DNA of 64,000 nucleotides from an uncultured Lachnospiraceae bacterium (GTDB taxonomy: Bacteria; Bacillota; Clostridia; Lachnospirales; Lachnospiraceae), in contig CAJUCN010000001.1 of assembly GCA_910585005.1 (NCBI GenBank), positions 62,001-126,000 of the forward strand. The letters are read 5' to 3'. Positions 23,940 through 32,274 of this stretch are shown here, one piece after another. How positions within the stretch are numbered: position 1 is the stretch's first letter; every line of letters starts with the position of its first letter. The position numbers were made by a program, and so were the translations under genes. The notes beneath the pieces are model-generated. The model did not search any database and had not been told where the DNA came from. It was given only the letters and a program-made list of their open reading frames with translations.

Positions 23940-26135
23940 CTATTCTTTCACCTCGATCGTCCAACTGCTCCAATTTACCAGCTTTATTCGGGAACACCTG
24001 TCACATGCAAGCATTCCAAACTGATAAATCCCCTTGGGAATTCTTCCCATTTGTAATTTTGCGGCAAATCCGGTTAAATCTACATTTAGCTGATCCGGTA
24101 AATTGTTTTTTATATCCTGTCTATACCTGTTATCTAAAGAAATTTCATACACAACGCCACTTTCTTTTGCCTTTAACAGGAGCTTTTTATCATAACATGA
24201 GTTATCTGATCCTATCACAAAAGAGTATCCCTGGAAGTAAAACCCCATATCTTCTGAACTCGCCTGTACTTTTCCCTTGGAAGGTTCCACTCCATACTTC
24301 CATTTATAAATGTCCATGGCGCATTCCATCCCCACCACAAGGCAGGCGTCTTCTCTTGCAGCCAAAAATGCCTTTCCGGAAGGTTCTACTTTCGACCAGG
24401 GCATTTCCAGGCTCACCTGATAGCGGCAGGCCGGAGAATACTCCTGCTCCAGCATATCCGTAGTGAGATAGGGATGATAAAAAGGGTCTTTCCCATAAAG
24501 TTCCTGATGCCTTTCATACAATAGATCTTTTTCCCCAAGAAGCCGAAGCTGCTTTTCTTCCGATTCCCCATCCTTCCCCCGGCTTAACGATTCGTGATGA
24601 TACAAGGTAACATCATTTCTAACGATATTATAATATCCCTTTTCATAAATCTTATAGCAAAGATCCACATCGTTAAATGCCACCGCAAGATCCTCACAAA
24701 ATCCTCCTGCTTCCTCAAACACTTCCCGTTTCATCATCAGGCAGGCGCCAGTTGCCGCCAGCATATCATGTACCCCCCGGTTCATGCCGTAGTAATGCAC
24801 CGTCTTATCATCCAAAAACTGCAGCTTATGGGCCGGGCCTACCCGGAGATTGGTGATACCGGCGTGCTGGATGATCGAAGAGCCGGGATATAACAGCTTT
24901 GCTCCCACCCCGCCCGCATAGGGAAGCGCCGCCTTTTCTAACATCAGATCCAGCCAGTCTTCCTGAATGATCTCCATATCATCATTTAAAAAAAGAAGAA
25001 AACACCCTTTTGCATGTTTCGCTCCCCAATTGCACATTCTTGAAAAATTAAAGGCCATCGGACGATAAAGGTAGCGGAATTCCACTTTTCCTTTCCCTTC
25101 CTTTTGCAAAATCCCCAATTCCCTCTGGATCTCTTGGCGATGCTCTTCACTGCTTCCATTATCAACCACAAGGATCTCATAAGAATAGTCCGTAACTGTC
25201 CGTTCTAACAGGGAACGGATACAGCAAAATAAAACCGCGGGATTATCCTTCGATGGAATAATGACCGACAAATCTATATGGCGTCCCCTTCCCTCCTCCT
25301 TTAAATAGCGGTTCAAGATCTGCTTTGCCTTAGCCTGGCCATTTCGTATCCCCTCCGGCAGGGAAAGCTCCCTGACCTGCTCATATCCAGGTTTTTGGCT
25401 GTGAAACAACACCTGACGAATGTGATACACCGGTTCCTTTTTTGTCCCCTCTGTGCCGGAAAAGCCGCCATATAGACGTATCATTTCGTAAAGCAGCAGA
25501 TACAAGTTATCCAAACATTCGTTATTTTCCCAGGATTCCGGTGAAATCCCACACTTTTTCCAGGTCTCTGCCAAAGCGCTGCGCCTAAACGCCAAAAAAC
25601 CGCCTAAATAAAAGGAAGACAAAAAACGGTCAGGAGACCAATCCGGCTTGAACCATGGTTCCTGCCGCCTTGCCCCCATCTGTACATCTTCATCTCCATA
25701 AATCAAGATTATATTCTGATTCTTCTCAAACTGCTCAAATGCCATTGGCAAAACCGCCTGGTTCGGCATCCCACTATAAACCGTCAATAAAATAATATCC
25801 CTCTCCCGGTCCTGCAAAATCTGTTCCAGATTCCGCCAAAAATATTCCAAAGTAAAAATACAAAGTTCCCCCTTTTTCAGGGAATTTTGACATTCGACAT
25901 TTTTTGAATGATTTCCTTCATTTTCCACATTTTTTCTATCAGAAATCTTTTCATAACAATCATTTGTCAGACATTTTATGTTCTTACAAGGAATAAGAGA
26001 GTTAATTTTAAGGTTTTGTTCCTGTATTTTGATCCATTTATCATAAGAAAGGCGGCAGTCACTAACCCTCTTGCGGTATTTTTCATGTCTGATATGAATC
26101 AGGGCCTTCTTAATTCCATGCTTGATAAATCCCAT
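23940..26135 (-). CDS. Large GT2 glycosyltransferase with accessory N- and C-terminal domains
   Basis: The 731-residue product has an N-terminal domain (about 1-270) that still shows a GT-like AFEQFEKNQNIILIYGDEDV and a KPDWSPDRFLSSFYLGG segment. A full GT2 domain follows (about 285-560): LSVIIPSKDNPAVLFCCIRS, ILVVDNGSSEEHRQEI, MAFNFSRMCNWGAKHAKG and FLLFLNDDMEI. It ends with TGACLMMKREVFEEAGGF and VAFNDVDLCYKIYEKGY. A final domain of about 140 residues looks beta-rich, with WSKVEPSGKAFLAARED, YRQDIKNNLPDQLNVDLTGF and IPKGIYQFGMLACD. I have seen such a domain appended to clostridial glycan enzymes but cannot name it. It lies between the capping-enzyme gene and the 657-residue GT2. Confidence 0.88.
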   Translation of the reverse strand: MGFIKHGIKKALIHIRHEKYRKRVSDCRLSYDKWIKIQEQNLKINSLIPCKNIKCLTNDCYEKISDRKNVENEGNHSKNVECQNSLKKGELCIFTLEYFWRNLEQILQDRERDIILLTVYSGMPNQAVLPMAFEQFEKNQNIILIYGDEDVQMGARRQEPWFKPDWSPDRFLSSFYLGGFLAFRRSALAETWKKCGISPESWENNECLDNLYLLLYEMIRLYGGFSGTEGTKKEPVYHIRQVLFHSQKPGYEQVRELSLPEGIRNGQAKAKQILNRYLKEEGRGRHIDLSVIIPSKDNPAVLFCCIRSLLERTVTDYSYEILVVDNGSSEEHRQEIQRELGILQKEGKGKVEFRYLYRPMAFNFSRMCNWGAKHAKGCFLLFLNDDMEIIQEDWLDLMLEKAALPYAGGVGAKLLYPGSSIIQHAGITNLRVGPAHKLQFLDDKTVHYYGMNRGVHDMLAATGACLMMKREVFEEAGGFCEDLAVAFNDVDLCYKIYEKGYYNIVRNDVTLYHHESLSRGKDGESEEKQLRLLGEKDLLYERHQELYGKDPFYHPYLTTDMLEQEYSPACRYQVSLEMPWSKVEPSGKAFLAAREDACLVVGMECAMDIYKWKYGVEPSKGKVQASSEDMGFYFQGYSFVIGSDNSCYDKKLLLKAKESGVVYEISLDNRYRQDIKNNLPDQLNVDLTGFAAKLQMGRIPKGIYQFGMLACDRCSRIKLVNWSSWTIEVKE

Positions 26136-26180
26136 CTGTTATTTTTCTCCATTCCCGTGCCTTTTCTTAACGGATTACCA

Positions 26181-28307
26181 TTAAAAAATCCGTTTTACCG
26201 CTCCCGCCACATCTACAGCCATCTCCTGGGATATGGGTGAGACTTCCATTTTGGCCACAATGACATTTTCCCCTCTTACGGGCAGACCCAAAAATTTAAT
26301 CACCAGGTTAGGATCCTGTGTGGCAAAAACATAACATCCGTTTCTTATGGTTTTGCCATTTGTTTCAAAATATTTCTTCTGAAGGGGTATGGGTTCTCCA
26401 TTTAAATCTAACTGACAAATCTTCACCACGCAGCTCCTGTCAGCCGGATCGATCCGTACTGCCTTCATGTTGCCGTCTGCCGGAATCTCCACTTCCAGAT
26501 AATTCTCCTTCACATAAACATCAGGCATATAGATGGAATCCCCTTCCGAAAATCCATTTCCCCTGTCAAAATAGATCTGGATCCGCTTCTCAAGAATCTC
26601 CTTTAAATGTTGTTCCATCAGCATTTTAGGGTCTACGGCGTAAGTCCCCAGTAGAGATCGAAGTTCCCCCATAGACTTTTGTTTACCTGTCACCTGTTTC
26701 TGGAACTGCCTTTCCTTTTCCTGAAGATCCTTTGCCTGGTTCTGGCTGATTCCCAATTTTTTTAGCAACAGGTCTAAGTCGATTTTGTTCCGTTTTTCCT
26801 CTTCAAGAACATAACAATACAAAGCACGGAAAGCAATTTCCGCCGCTGGCACCTGTCTCTCCACCGTCCATTCATAGTCAATCACGGTCCAGGAATCTCC
26901 CTCTACCAGGATATTGGCAAAGATCAGGTCATAATCCGCAACGTTCTTTTCCTCCCCATAAGAAACCAGTTCTATATAACGGTCAAACAACCGGTAAAAT
27001 CCGTCCATATCCCCCGTTGCCAAACACCCGTCCAACCTCTCTTCCAAGGTCACACCTTTCTGGTAAGGAAATTCTGCGTATTTTCCATCCTGGGAAAGCT
27101 TACAAGGGTTTATGGAAAGCCCGCTTCCTTCATATCTGTCAGCTAAAAGTTCATAAAAACGCGCCATCTTTTCCATATGTGCTTTGGCTTCACTGCTCAT
27201 CGGGATCTTTCTCACTACTTTTCCGTTTTCCGTATCCCTGATTTCTGTCCGCATCCCATATTCCCTTGCCCTGTCGTTGGAATATTTCACATAGACCGTC
27301 TCAAAGGGCCTTCCAACCACCGCAAAATAGGAATTGGAAAACAATCCAAACATACGATCCCTGATAATTTCATCAAAAACGTACTTTTCATTGAAGACAA
27401 CCATTCTGTCCCTATCGAAATTACGCATGTTATCAATCAATTCGCCTGGGCGGGGCAGTCTTTTATCTGAATAAATTGCAGTAGGGAACTTATAATCCGG
27501 ATAAGGATAATAAAAAGAATACTTAGACAAGCCACATGCCAAAAATATTTTTTCAAGACCCACACGGGTAAAGGTCCGTGCGCTCCCCCCTTCAGGATAC
27601 CCTTCCAAACCGTCGAAATAGCCTCCTGTATGATCCTCTTTACAGCCGGCCCAATATTTTAACCCAAACTTATTTTCAATGGCGATCACGATCCGCCCAC
27701 TGTCCTTCACATGTTTTTGCATGATCTTCAAAAAGTCCTCATAGGGCGTCTTCGTATGAATATAGGACTGCCCATATTCAAACGCACCGATCATACAGAT
27801 ATAGTCATAGTCCGTAGGAAGCGCCGGCTCAATATCGCTAAAGTTTCCTACATAGATCTCAATATTGTCACGGTCCTGATTTCTGTACGCATTGATCTTG
27901 CTTCTCTTTGCAGACAGATCCACGCAAGTGACCCACCCGGCTTTTTCGGAAAGTTTGTCCGTGATCGCTCCACACCCGGCCCCGACCTCCAGAACCTTGT
28001 CTGTTGATTTGATGGGAAGCCAATCCACGATATTTCCCCGCTGGGTAGATAAATGATATAGAATGGGCCAGCTATTCCTCTTTTCAATGATTCCCGGATA
28101 TTCCACCCTTGAAGAGTTCCTGACGATCTCAAGAAGTTCATCTTCAATTGTCCCGTCACTATACAGATCTTCTCCCGGATAAAAACGGTAATCCAAGGTG
28201 ACCTTTCCAATCTTTTCCGGAAGCTTTTTGATAAGCTCTTCCTCTGATAAATGAATGGTTTCCACTTTTTTCCTATTTATATCCCTATTTTCTCCGTTCC
28301 CAAGCAT
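26181..28307 (-). CDS. Methyltransferase-kinase fusion, WbdD-like chain-terminator candidate
   Basis: In the 708-residue product, residues about 75-300 are a class I SAM methyltransferase with motif I VLEVGAGCGAIT (105-116) and VDLSAKR. Residues about 330-510 read like a small-molecule kinase: VVRKIP with K367 and E373 six residues on, the hinge AEFPYQKGVTLEERL, the catalytic loop DYDLIFANILV (D460, N465) and the metal motif IDYEW (D477, E479). A charged helical segment (about 520-580) and a beta-rich C-terminal domain follow. Methyltransferase, kinase and coiled coil in this order is the plan of E. coli O9a WbdD, which caps the glycan end and sets chain length. Wzt and Wzm genes directly upstream strengthen this. 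The ATG at 28307 has AAAGGGG upstream. Function is inferred. Confidence 0.75.
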   Translation of the reverse strand: MLGNGENRDINRKKVETIHLSEEELIKKLPEKIGKVTLDYRFYPGEDLYSDGTIEDELLEIVRNSSRVEYPGIIEKRNSWPILYHLSTQRGNIVDWLPIKSTDKVLEVGAGCGAITDKLSEKAGWVTCVDLSAKRSKINAYRNQDRDNIEIYVGNFSDIEPALPTDYDYICMIGAFEYGQSYIHTKTPYEDFLKIMQKHVKDSGRIVIAIENKFGLKYWAGCKEDHTGGYFDGLEGYPEGGSARTFTRVGLEKIFLACGLSKYSFYYPYPDYKFPTAIYSDKRLPRPGELIDNMRNFDRDRMVVFNEKYVFDEIIRDRMFGLFSNSYFAVVGRPFETVYVKYSNDRAREYGMRTEIRDTENGKVVRKIPMSSEAKAHMEKMARFYELLADRYEGSGLSINPCKLSQDGKYAEFPYQKGVTLEERLDGCLATGDMDGFYRLFDRYIELVSYGEEKNVADYDLIFANILVEGDSWTVIDYEWTVERQVPAAEIAFRALYCYVLEEEKRNKIDLDLLLKKLGISQNQAKDLQEKERQFQKQVTGKQKSMGELRSLLGTYAVDPKMLMEQHLKEILEKRIQIYFDRGNGFSEGDSIYMPDVYVKENYLEVEIPADGNMKAVRIDPADRSCVVKICQLDLNGEPIPLQKKYFETNGKTIRNGCYVFATQDPNLVIKFLGLPVRGENVIVAKMEVSPISQEMAVDVAGAVKRIF

Positions 28308-28320
28308 CCTGTCCCCTTTC

Positions 28321-29643
28321 CTATTCATCCCTTATCTGAATGGATGAATTCATATCGTAATAGCCCACCGTATCCTTGTCGGATATCACAGTAATATTCA
28401 TTACATCATACAACCTGTGATAGACCTGAAAGTCCTCTTTCTCATACCCGGTAACTCCGAGGGAAAGCAGATATTCCCCTCCCTGAAGATCCAGCTTTTG
28501 GGTAAAGGTAACCCTTTTCACCGCTCCGGCTCCCACCGGTTCCAAAAAAGCCTTTTCCACCATGGTATTCGTTCCTGTTATCTCAACGCCCTTAATATTC
28601 TTGATCGTAAACGCGAAAATAGGAGCCTGGATATCCTGTAAAAAGCGCACTTTCATATGCACGCTGCAACTCTGCCCCTTGATAATGGCGCCAGTCCGGT
28701 TTCCCTTTTCGTCTTCCAAATAATACTCCTCGATCAGCGCTTCCTTCGTGCCATATTCCAAAAGTTCCGGGTTTACCTGCATCTCTCCAGAAGAAACCTC
28801 CTTGGTCTGGTTCAGCGCTTTCCCGGCCCTTGCCGCCGCCTGTGCTACCTTTCCATCCTCCAGGAACGTATCTCCCTGGCCATGTTCCTCCGGCAGGGGA
28901 TATTGCCCTACTAACACCTGCTTATAAGCATCGATCATCTCTTTGGGAGATCCTTCCCCCAGCTTGATCCCCTGATTTAATAAAACCACCCTGTCACAGT
29001 ACTTGCTGATACTGCTAAGATCGTGGCTTACAAACAAAATGGTCTTTCCCATCTTTTTAAATTCTTCAAATTTGTGATAACATTTTGCCTGGAAGAACAC
29101 ATCCCCCACAGATAGCGCCTCGTCTACAATCAAAATCTCCGGGTCAATGTTGATCGCCACCGCAAAAGCAAGACGGACAAACATACCGCTGGAATAAGTC
29201 TTTACCGGCTGGTTTACATAATCTCCTATATCTGCAAAGCTTAAAATATCATCCATCCTTGCATCGATCTCTTTTTTGGTAAACCCGATCATGGTACCGT
29301 TTAAATAAATATTTTCAATCCCGTTATACTCCATATTGAACCCTGCACCAAGCTCCAAAAGGGCTGAGATCCTGCCATTTACCTTCACTTCACCGGCAGT
29401 CGGGTTTAATACGCCCGTAATGATCTTTAACACGGTGGATTTCCCGGAACCGTTGGTCCCAATAATCCCTACCGTTTCCCCCTGGCGGATCGTCAGATCC
29501 ACCCCTTTTAAAGCGTAATGCTCTTTATACTTCTTTTTACGGGAAAGGCCAAGAGCCTCCTTTAAACGGTCTGAGGGCTTATTATAAAGCTTATAGGCCT
29601 TTTCTACTCCCTTTATCTGTATGGCAGCCCCTTCATTTCCCAT
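28321..29643 (-). CDS. wzt: ABC transporter ATP-binding protein with C-terminal glycan-binding-type domain (Wzt)
   Basis: The 440-residue ATPase energises export of lipid-linked polysaccharide. It has Walker A GTNGSGKST (62-70), the short signature YSSGM (150-154), Walker B ILIVDEAL (170-177) and the H-loop H207. After a linker (about 245-290), residues 295-440 form a Wzt_C-type beta sandwich (EYGTKEALIEEYYLEDEKG, FAFTIKNIKGVEITGTNT, LDLQGGEYLLSLGV). In E. coli O9a and related systems this domain recognises the capped end of the glycan. That fits the WbdD-like gene 13 bp downstream. TagH and other Gram-positive teichoic-acid ATPases generally lack this C-domain form. The start at 29643 has GGGAGG 8 bases upstream. 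Confidence 0.93.
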   Translation of the reverse strand: MGNEGAAIQIKGVEKAYKLYNKPSDRLKEALGLSRKKKYKEHYALKGVDLTIRQGETVGIIGTNGSGKSTVLKIITGVLNPTAGEVKVNGRISALLELGAGFNMEYNGIENIYLNGTMIGFTKKEIDARMDDILSFADIGDYVNQPVKTYSSGMFVRLAFAVAINIDPEILIVDEALSVGDVFFQAKCYHKFEEFKKMGKTILFVSHDLSSISKYCDRVVLLNQGIKLGEGSPKEMIDAYKQVLVGQYPLPEEHGQGDTFLEDGKVAQAAARAGKALNQTKEVSSGEMQVNPELLEYGTKEALIEEYYLEDEKGNRTGAIIKGQSCSVHMKVRFLQDIQAPIFAFTIKNIKGVEITGTNTMVEKAFLEPVGAGAVKRVTFTQKLDLQGGEYLLSLGVTGYEKEDFQVYHRLYDVMNITVISDKDTVGYYDMNSSIQIRDE

Positions 29644-29656
29644 ATCCGATTCCTCC

Positions 29657-30682
29657 CTACAGCACATCCGCAAAATGCACCTTAAGTCTCTTAAAGATCA
29701 GCGATCCCACACAAAACAGTGTGACTGTAAAAATCCAAAAATAAGTGGATGAGTAAAAATGTTCAAAAAACCACTCGTTCCCGTAAATCGCATTCCGATA
29801 ACCGTTTACGATATAGACAAGAGGATTCAGCTTAAAAAGCGTAACCACATTGTCATCTTTCAACATCCCAATGTCCCACAGAATGGGAGTCGCCCACATA
29901 CCAACCTGCAGCCCGATATTAATGATCTGGGCCAAATCCCTGAAAAAGACTACGATCGCACAAGTGCAGTAGCTCATAGCCAAAACCAAGATAAACAGAC
30001 AAAAACTATAATAAATCACCTGAAGCGTATAAATCGTAGGATAATAACCGTAAACGGCCGCTACAACCAACAACACGCCTACAAAAAAAAGATGGATAAA
30101 CGTCGCGGCAATAAGCTTAATAATGGGTAAGATACTGATATTAAAGACCACCTTTTTCACCAGGTAACTGTATTCCAAAAGGGCATTGGTCCCGTTGGTG
30201 ATAGCTTCCGAAAAGAAAAACCATGGCACCAGCCCCGCTGTCAGATATAACACATAAGGCACTTCCACTCCGCTCGCCAAAAGCTGGGATCTGGTCTGGA
30301 ATACCCTGTCAAACACAATATAATACATCAAAACCGTAACCACCGGCTGCACCAGCGCCCACAAAAACCCCAAATAAGACCCAGCATAACGCTTCTTAAA
30401 ATCATTTTTGGAAAGTTTCCAGATCAATTCCCTGCTCTGGAAAAGCTCTTTCGGAATGATAAACATCCTGTCGTAATATAAGCCAAAAATAATACACGCC
30501 AATGTAAGAAGCGCACAGGCACAATATTTCTTCAGATCTTCCGTCCGCTGGTCCGGCGCTAAGGGATTATGGTGTGTCAGTACAAGAACCGCCATGATCA
30601 TGCAGGCCCCATAAAAAATTCCAATCCCTAAGGGTTTCGGAATCCTCACAAGTCCCTTCCGTTTCTTTTCCTTATCCTTCAT
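29657..30682 (-). CDS. wzm: ABC-2 type polysaccharide export permease (Wzm)
   Basis: The 341-residue membrane protein forms the channel for glycan export with Wzt. The core (about 82-341) is a standard six-helix ABC-2 permease: ELIWKLSKNDFKKRYAGSYL, GFLWALVQPVVTVLMYYIVF, VPYVLYLTAGLVPWFFFSEA, FFRDLAQIINIGLQVGMWAT and the LNPLVYIVNGYRNAIYG motif. The first 80 residues add two extra helices (about 17-36 and 55-72) absent from minimal Wzm/TagG proteins. It lies 13 bp before wzt and 19 bp behind rfbC, within one transcript. Confidence 0.93.
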   Translation of the reverse strand: MKDKEKKRKGLVRIPKPLGIGIFYGACMIMAVLVLTHHNPLAPDQRTEDLKKYCACALLTLACIIFGLYYDRMFIIPKELFQSRELIWKLSKNDFKKRYAGSYLGFLWALVQPVVTVLMYYIVFDRVFQTRSQLLASGVEVPYVLYLTAGLVPWFFFSEAITNGTNALLEYSYLVKKVVFNISILPIIKLIAATFIHLFFVGVLLVVAAVYGYYPTIYTLQVIYYSFCLFILVLAMSYCTCAIVVFFRDLAQIINIGLQVGMWATPILWDIGMLKDDNVVTLFKLNPLVYIVNGYRNAIYGNEWFFEHFYSSTYFWIFTVTLFCVGSLIFKRLKVHFADVL

Positions 30683-30701
30683 ATCTGCTTATCCATTCCT
30701 C

Positions 30702-31256
30702 TTAATTTTGTGACAGTTCCCTGATACTTCCCCACTTCCGGTCCCGGTCGGATAAGACCGGCTCCTGTCCTGGCTCTATGGGCCACCGGATCCCAATCTC
30801 CGGATCATTGTACATTAACCCGCCTTCGTCCCCCGGATGGTAAAAATCCGTACATTTATAGGCAAACTCCGCATAATCGGAGAGCACAAAAAAACCATGG
30901 GCAAAATTCTTGGGGATAAAAAATTGTTTTTTGTTCTCCGCCGACAAGACCACCCCGTGCCACTTTCCATAAGTTGCCGATCCTGGCCTTAAATCCACCG
31001 CCACATCAAAAACTTCCCCTGCAATCACACGCACCAGCTTGTCCTGGGGATAATTAATCTGGAAATGCAGCCCCCGGAGCACATTTTTCACCGAAGAAGA
31101 CTGGTTATCCTGGACAAAAACCTGTCCGATCCCCGCTTCCTTATAATCGTTATAATTGTATGTTTCCACAAAATATCCTCTGGCATCCCCATGCACTGTT
31201 GGGGTGATGACCTTTAATCCTTCAATGTCACAAGTTTCTACTGTAATCTTTCCCAT
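30702..31256 (-). CDS. rfbC: dTDP-4-dehydrorhamnose 3,5-epimerase
   Basis: The 184-residue cupin enzyme makes dTDP-4-keto-L-rhamnose, the third step to dTDP-L-rhamnose. Signatures are DARGYFVETYNYNDY, VQDNQSSSVKNVLRGLHFQ with the catalytic His, VDLRPGSATYGKW, FFIPKNFAHGFFVLSDYAEF and the C-terminal YNDPEIGIRWPI. The start at 31256 is used although its ribosome binding site AAGGAG is rather distant. An ATG eight codons upstream lies too close to another AAGGA. It stands between rfbA and wzm. The reductase RfbD is not in the window. Confidence 0.95.
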   Translation of the reverse strand: MGKITVETCDIEGLKVITPTVHGDARGYFVETYNYNDYKEAGIGQVFVQDNQSSSVKNVLRGLHFQINYPQDKLVRVIAGEVFDVAVDLRPGSATYGKWHGVVLSAENKKQFFIPKNFAHGFFVLSDYAEFAYKCTDFYHPGDEGGLMYNDPEIGIRWPIEPGQEPVLSDRDRKWGSIRELSQN

Positions 31257-31290
31257 GTTTATGGTCTTACTCCTTCCCATTCCTTCTTAT

Positions 31291-32160
31291 TCACAGCCCT
31301 TCTGCAACTTCCTCCATATATTTGCCGTAATCGGTCTTCCTAAGCGGCTCCGCCAGCTTAAGAAGCTGTTCTTTGCTGATAAACCCTCTTTTGTACGCAA
31401 TTTCTTCAATGCAGGAAATGTACAGCCCCTGCCGCTTCTGAAAGGCCGCCACAAAATCCGCCGCATCCAGCAAGGAATCATGGTTTCCTGTATCCAGCCA
31501 CGCAAACCCTCTTCCTAAGGTTTCCACCATCAATGTTCCTCTTTGCAGATACTCATTGTTAATGCTGGTAATCTCAATCTCCCCCCGGGCCGATGGCTTC
31601 ACATTAGCGGCTATCTCCACCACATCATTGTCATAAAAATACAACCCTGGCACTGCATAGTTGCTCTTTGGCTTCGCCGGCTTTTCCTCAATGGAAATTG
31701 CCTTCCCTGAGGCGTCAAATTCCACCACCCCATACTCCCTGGGATCCCGCACATAATAACCAAAAATAGTAGCTCCCTTTTGCCGTGAGGCCACTTCCCT
31801 AAGTACCCTGGAAAAACTCTGCCCATAAAAAATGTTATCGCCCAAAACCAGCGCCACACTGTCTTTCCCGATAAATTCAGCGCCTATAATAAAAGCGTCC
31901 GCAAGGCCCCTTGGCTGCTCCTGGACCGCATAAGAAAAATGCATCCCAAGCTGGTTTCCATCACCTAACAACTCCTCAAAAACAGGCAGATCCCTTGGGG
32001 TGGAAATGATCAGCACCTCCCTGATTCCAGCCAGCATTAAGGTGGAAAGCGGGTAATAGATCATAGGCTTATCGTATACCGGCATGATCTGCTTGCTGAT
32101 CGCTTTGGTCAGCGGATAAAGCCTTGTCCCTGAACCGCCTGCTAAAATAATCCCTTTCAT
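31291..32160 (-). CDS. rfbA: Glucose-1-phosphate thymidylyltransferase
   Basis: It joins dTTP and glucose-1-phosphate to dTDP-glucose, the first committed step to dTDP-rhamnose. The 289-residue protein has the nucleotide signature LAGGSGTRLYPLT, SKQIMPVYDKPMIYYPLST, VLGDNIFYGQSF, YVRDPREYGVVEFD, SIEEKPAKPKSNYAVPGLYF and RGFAWLDTGNHDSL. Its length is typical of RmlA. It lies between rfbB and rfbC in one operon. Phosphoglucomutase further on supplies its substrate. Confidence 0.97.
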   Translation of the reverse strand: MKGIILAGGSGTRLYPLTKAISKQIMPVYDKPMIYYPLSTLMLAGIREVLIISTPRDLPVFEELLGDGNQLGMHFSYAVQEQPRGLADAFIIGAEFIGKDSVALVLGDNIFYGQSFSRVLREVASRQKGATIFGYYVRDPREYGVVEFDASGKAISIEEKPAKPKSNYAVPGLYFYDNDVVEIAANVKPSARGEIEITSINNEYLQRGTLMVETLGRGFAWLDTGNHDSLLDAADFVAAFQKRQGLYISCIEEIAYKRGFISKEQLLKLAEPLRKTDYGKYMEEVAEGL

Positions 32161-32274
32161 TGTCTTCCTTCTCCGATCTGATAGTATTCATACACAAACT
32201 GATACGCATAACTTTTATTAGTATACCACAAAATGGGAGTGATTGTAAATCACTCCCAAAAATCAGCATATCCC

